Positions 11,961 through 13,860 of a DNA stretch of 13,860 nt are shown here, in pieces. The DNA lies in assembly GCA_002732675.1 (NCBI GenBank), contig NVRR01000055.1, positions 1-13,860 on the forward strand. Direction: 5' to 3'. Source of the stretch: Sneathiella sp. (GTDB taxonomy: Bacteria; Pseudomonadota; Alphaproteobacteria; Sneathiellales; Sneathiellaceae). The position numbers were made by a program, and so were the translations under genes. How positions within the stretch are numbered: position 1 is the first letter of the stretch; the number at the start of each line of letters is the position of its first letter. The notes under the pieces were generated by a model. It saw only the letters and a program-made list of their open reading frames with translations. It had not been told where the DNA came from and ran no database searches.

Positions 11961-13860
11961 ATGTCCGGATCAAGCGAGAAAGAGCTCCGCGCGGCAATCT
12001 GCGTCGGCTATTTGAAAGATGAAAAAACAGCTGTCACAGAGCTCATCGGGAGCCTCTCGATAGATCAGACGGATCGCCAGAAGATAGTCGATACTGCGGC
12101 CGAACTGGTCGAAGAACTCCGGCGACTGGATGACCCCGGCGTCATGGAAACATTCCTGAGCGAATATGGTCTGACGACGGAGGAGGGGGTTGCGCTGATG
12201 TGCCTGGCGGAGGCACTGTTGCGGGTGCCGGATGATATTACCATTGATGCGCTGATCAGCGATAAAATCGCCCCCGCTGACTGGAGCAAACATCTCGGTC
12301 ATTCCTCATCGCCGCTAGTCAATGCCTCGACCTGGGGGTTGATGCTGACCGGCAAGGTCGTTCATCCTGTTGACGCCAATGACTGGGATATCGTCGGCCA
12401 GCTTCGCAAAGTCGTAAAACGGATTGGCGAGCCGGTGATCCGCAAAGCTGTCGGTCAATCCATGAAAGTTCTGGGGCATCAGTTCGTCCTTGGCCGTGAT
12501 ATCAGGGAAGCCATGGACAGGGCGCGGGGCGCCGAGAAAAAAGGCTATACCTATTCCTATGACATGCTGGGCGAAGGGGCGCGGACGGCGTATGATGCGC
12601 AGCGCTATTTCATGGCCTATGCGAAGGCAATTTCCAGCCTGTCGGAGAATTGCAAGAACGATGATATCCGCGCCAATCCGGGTATTTCCGTCAAGTTGTC
12701 AGCCTTGCATCCGCGCTACGAATATATCCAGCGCCAGCGGGTAATGGACGAACTGGTACCACGCCTGTCCAGTCTGGTATTTCAAGCCAAAAACGCCAAT
12801 ATGGGCTTCAATATTGATGCCGAGGAAGCGGATCGTCTCGATCTGTCGCTGGATATTATCGAAGCGGTGCTGTCGAACCCGGACCTCAAGGGCTGGGACG
12901 GGTTTGGGGTGGTTGTCCAGGCATATGGGCCGCGGGCTGGTTATGTGCTGGACTGGCTGTATGCACTTTCGACGCGTCTTGATCGCAAGATCATGGTTCG
13001 TCTCGTCAAAGGGGCCTATTGGGACAGTGAGATCAAGTTGTCGCAAGTCAACGGCTATGAAAGCTATCCGGTTTTTACCCGTAAAGCGTCGACTGACGTA
13101 AGTTATCTCGCCTGCGCGCAGAAACTGTTTTCTATGACGGACCGGATTTATCCGCAATTCGCCACCCACAATGCGCATACGGTCAGCGCCGTCTTGCATA
13201 TGGCAAAAGACAACGCTCATTTCGAATTCCAGCGCCTGCATGGTATGGGTGATGGCCTTCATGATCTGGTGAAGGCGACGCATAAAAACCGTTGCCGGAT
13301 ATATGCGCCGGTGGGCATCCATGAAGATCTGCTCGCTTATCTTGTGCGCCGCCTGCTGGAAAATGGCGTTAACAGCTCTTTCGTTAATCAGGTGCTGGAT
13401 GTGAATGTCCCGGCCAAGGATGTTGTCCGCGATCCGGTCACCGCCTTGCTCAGTTATTCTTCAATCGAAAATACGTTTATCCCGTTACCGAGGGATCTCT
13501 ATGATGGGGATCGTCCTAATTCCCTCGGCATTAACTACGCCAACCCGTCTACTTTGGCAGAATTTTACGGCGCGCGCGCCGAATTTCAGACAGCAAGATG
13601 GCAGGCAGCACCGATTGTTGGCGGAGAGAAACAGTCAGGACCGTCGCGCCAATTGGCGAACCCGGCGCTGCATTCGGATATTGTCGGTGTATGTATCGAT
13701 GCCAGCAAAGTGCAGGCTGCGCTTGCGATCAAAACGGCGGTGGCCGCCGAAGATATATGGCGGGATACGGCTGTTGATACGCGCGCGGATATGTTGGACC
13801 GGATTGCCGACCTTTATGAAGCCAACCGCGTTGAATTGATCGCGCTTCTCAGCCGGGAGG
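11961..13860 (+). CDS. putA: Bifunctional proline dehydrogenase / L-glutamate-5-semialdehyde dehydrogenase PutA, N-terminal 633 residues (runs off right edge)
   Basis: The frame is open from ATG 11961 to the window end. Residues 1-170 are the helical arm and linker, with LSEYGLTTEEGVALMCLAEALL. The proline dehydrogenase barrel follows: YSYDMLGEGA (about 196-205), GISVKLSALHPRYE, NIDAEEADRLDL, VVQAYGPRAGYVLDWL, MVRLVKGAYWDSEIKLSQ, FATHNAHTV, FEFQRLHGMGDGL, and RIYAPVGIHEDLLAYLVRRLLENG, whose paired arginines bind the proline carboxylate. The aldehyde dehydrogenase part begins near 527; its catalytic Cys is outside the window. The enzyme oxidises proline to glutamate using FAD, then NAD, at the inner membrane. 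There is no ribbon-helix-helix domain before the arm, unlike E. coli PutA, so it cannot repress its own gene. The Shine-Dalgarno is weak (GAGAAAG, ten bases before ATG). Confidence 0.96.
   Translation, partial: MSGSSEKELRAAICVGYLKDEKTAVTELIGSLSIDQTDRQKIVDTAAELVEELRRLDDPGVMETFLSEYGLTTEEGVALMCLAEALLRVPDDITIDALISDKIAPADWSKHLGHSSSPLVNASTWGLMLTGKVVHPVDANDWDIVGQLRKVVKRIGEPVIRKAVGQSMKVLGHQFVLGRDIREAMDRARGAEKKGYTYSYDMLGEGARTAYDAQRYFMAYAKAISSLSENCKNDDIRANPGISVKLSALHPRYEYIQRQRVMDELVPRLSSLVFQAKNANMGFNIDAEEADRLDLSLDIIEAVLSNPDLKGWDGFGVVVQAYGPRAGYVLDWLYALSTRLDRKIMVRLVKGAYWDSEIKLSQVNGYESYPVFTRKASTDVSYLACAQKLFSMTDRIYPQFATHNAHTVSAVLHMAKDNAHFEFQRLHGMGDGLHDLVKATHKNRCRIYAPVGIHEDLLAYLVRRLLENGVNSSFVNQVLDVNVPAKDVVRDPVTALLSYSSIENTFIPLPRDLYDGDRPNSLGINYANPSTLAEFYGARAEFQTARWQAAPIVGGEKQSGPSRQLANPALHSDIVGVCIDASKVQAALAIKTAVAAEDIWRDTAVDTRADMLDRIADLYEANRVELIALLSRE

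Noticed and set aside
12699..13322. Minus-strand open frame (207 codons) within putA
   Set aside because: The plus strand has an uninterrupted PutA with all proline dehydrogenase motifs, so the antisense frame is a shadow.
1..13860. CRISPR array, insertion sequence ends, tRNA or rRNA
   Set aside because: No spaced direct-repeat array, transposase reading frame with terminal inverted repeats, or RNA-gene sequence was recognised on either strand.

Overview
The window looks like ordinary chromosomal DNA of a free-living alphaproteobacterium. The evidence is moderately high GC (about 57-60% in two sampled coding stretches), a PutA without the N-terminal DNA-binding domain, a PAS_5-type small protein, a 3-hydroxybutyrate dehydrogenase, and CtrA-type (TTAA-N7-TTAA) and GANTC motifs between genes. 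I cannot name the genus. I see no rRNA, tRNA, CRISPR array, insertion sequence or phage gene.

Left part, minus strand (1-2876). An MFS permease is followed 15 bases later by a small cupin and then by a Nu-class-like glutathione transferase with its own candidate promoter and a weak terminator. Next comes the N-terminal end of a TolC-type outer-membrane efflux protein, which runs off the left edge behind a good sigma70-like promoter. Transport plus small-molecule redox or detoxification is the likely theme, but no substrate can be read from the sequence.

Middle part, plus strand (2877-8273). A divergent intergenic region leads into an MscS-family channel, with an NTF2/SnoaL-like protein 22 bases downstream. 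After a 15-base palindrome comes a probable operon: an SLC13-type permease with two RCK_C/TrkA_C regulatory domains, 3-hydroxybutyrate dehydrogenase (complete substrate-pocket signature) and a pirin. This could link carboxylate uptake, ketone-body/PHB-monomer oxidation and central carbon control.

Right part, plus strand (8274-13860). A lower-GC PhyH-type Fe(II)/2-oxoglutarate dioxygenase gene stands alone behind a perfect CtrA-type box and a 14-base tandem repeat, and is probably acquired. A 296-base gap follows, with a possible decayed PAS fragment on the minus strand and, at its right end, a TATAAT box next to a 12-base palindrome. Then come an acyl-CoA carboxylase carboxyltransferase gene with no biotin carboxylase beside it, a single-domain PAS_5 protein behind a CtrA-like site and a 7-bp inverted repeat, and the first 633 codons of putA, preceded by Lrp-consensus-like sites. 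PutA is open to the right edge.

Most genes belong to known families. The points most worth a second look are regulatory: the putative CtrA, Lrp and repressor sites. After those come the foreign-looking PhyH gene and the carboxyltransferase with unusual active-site loops.
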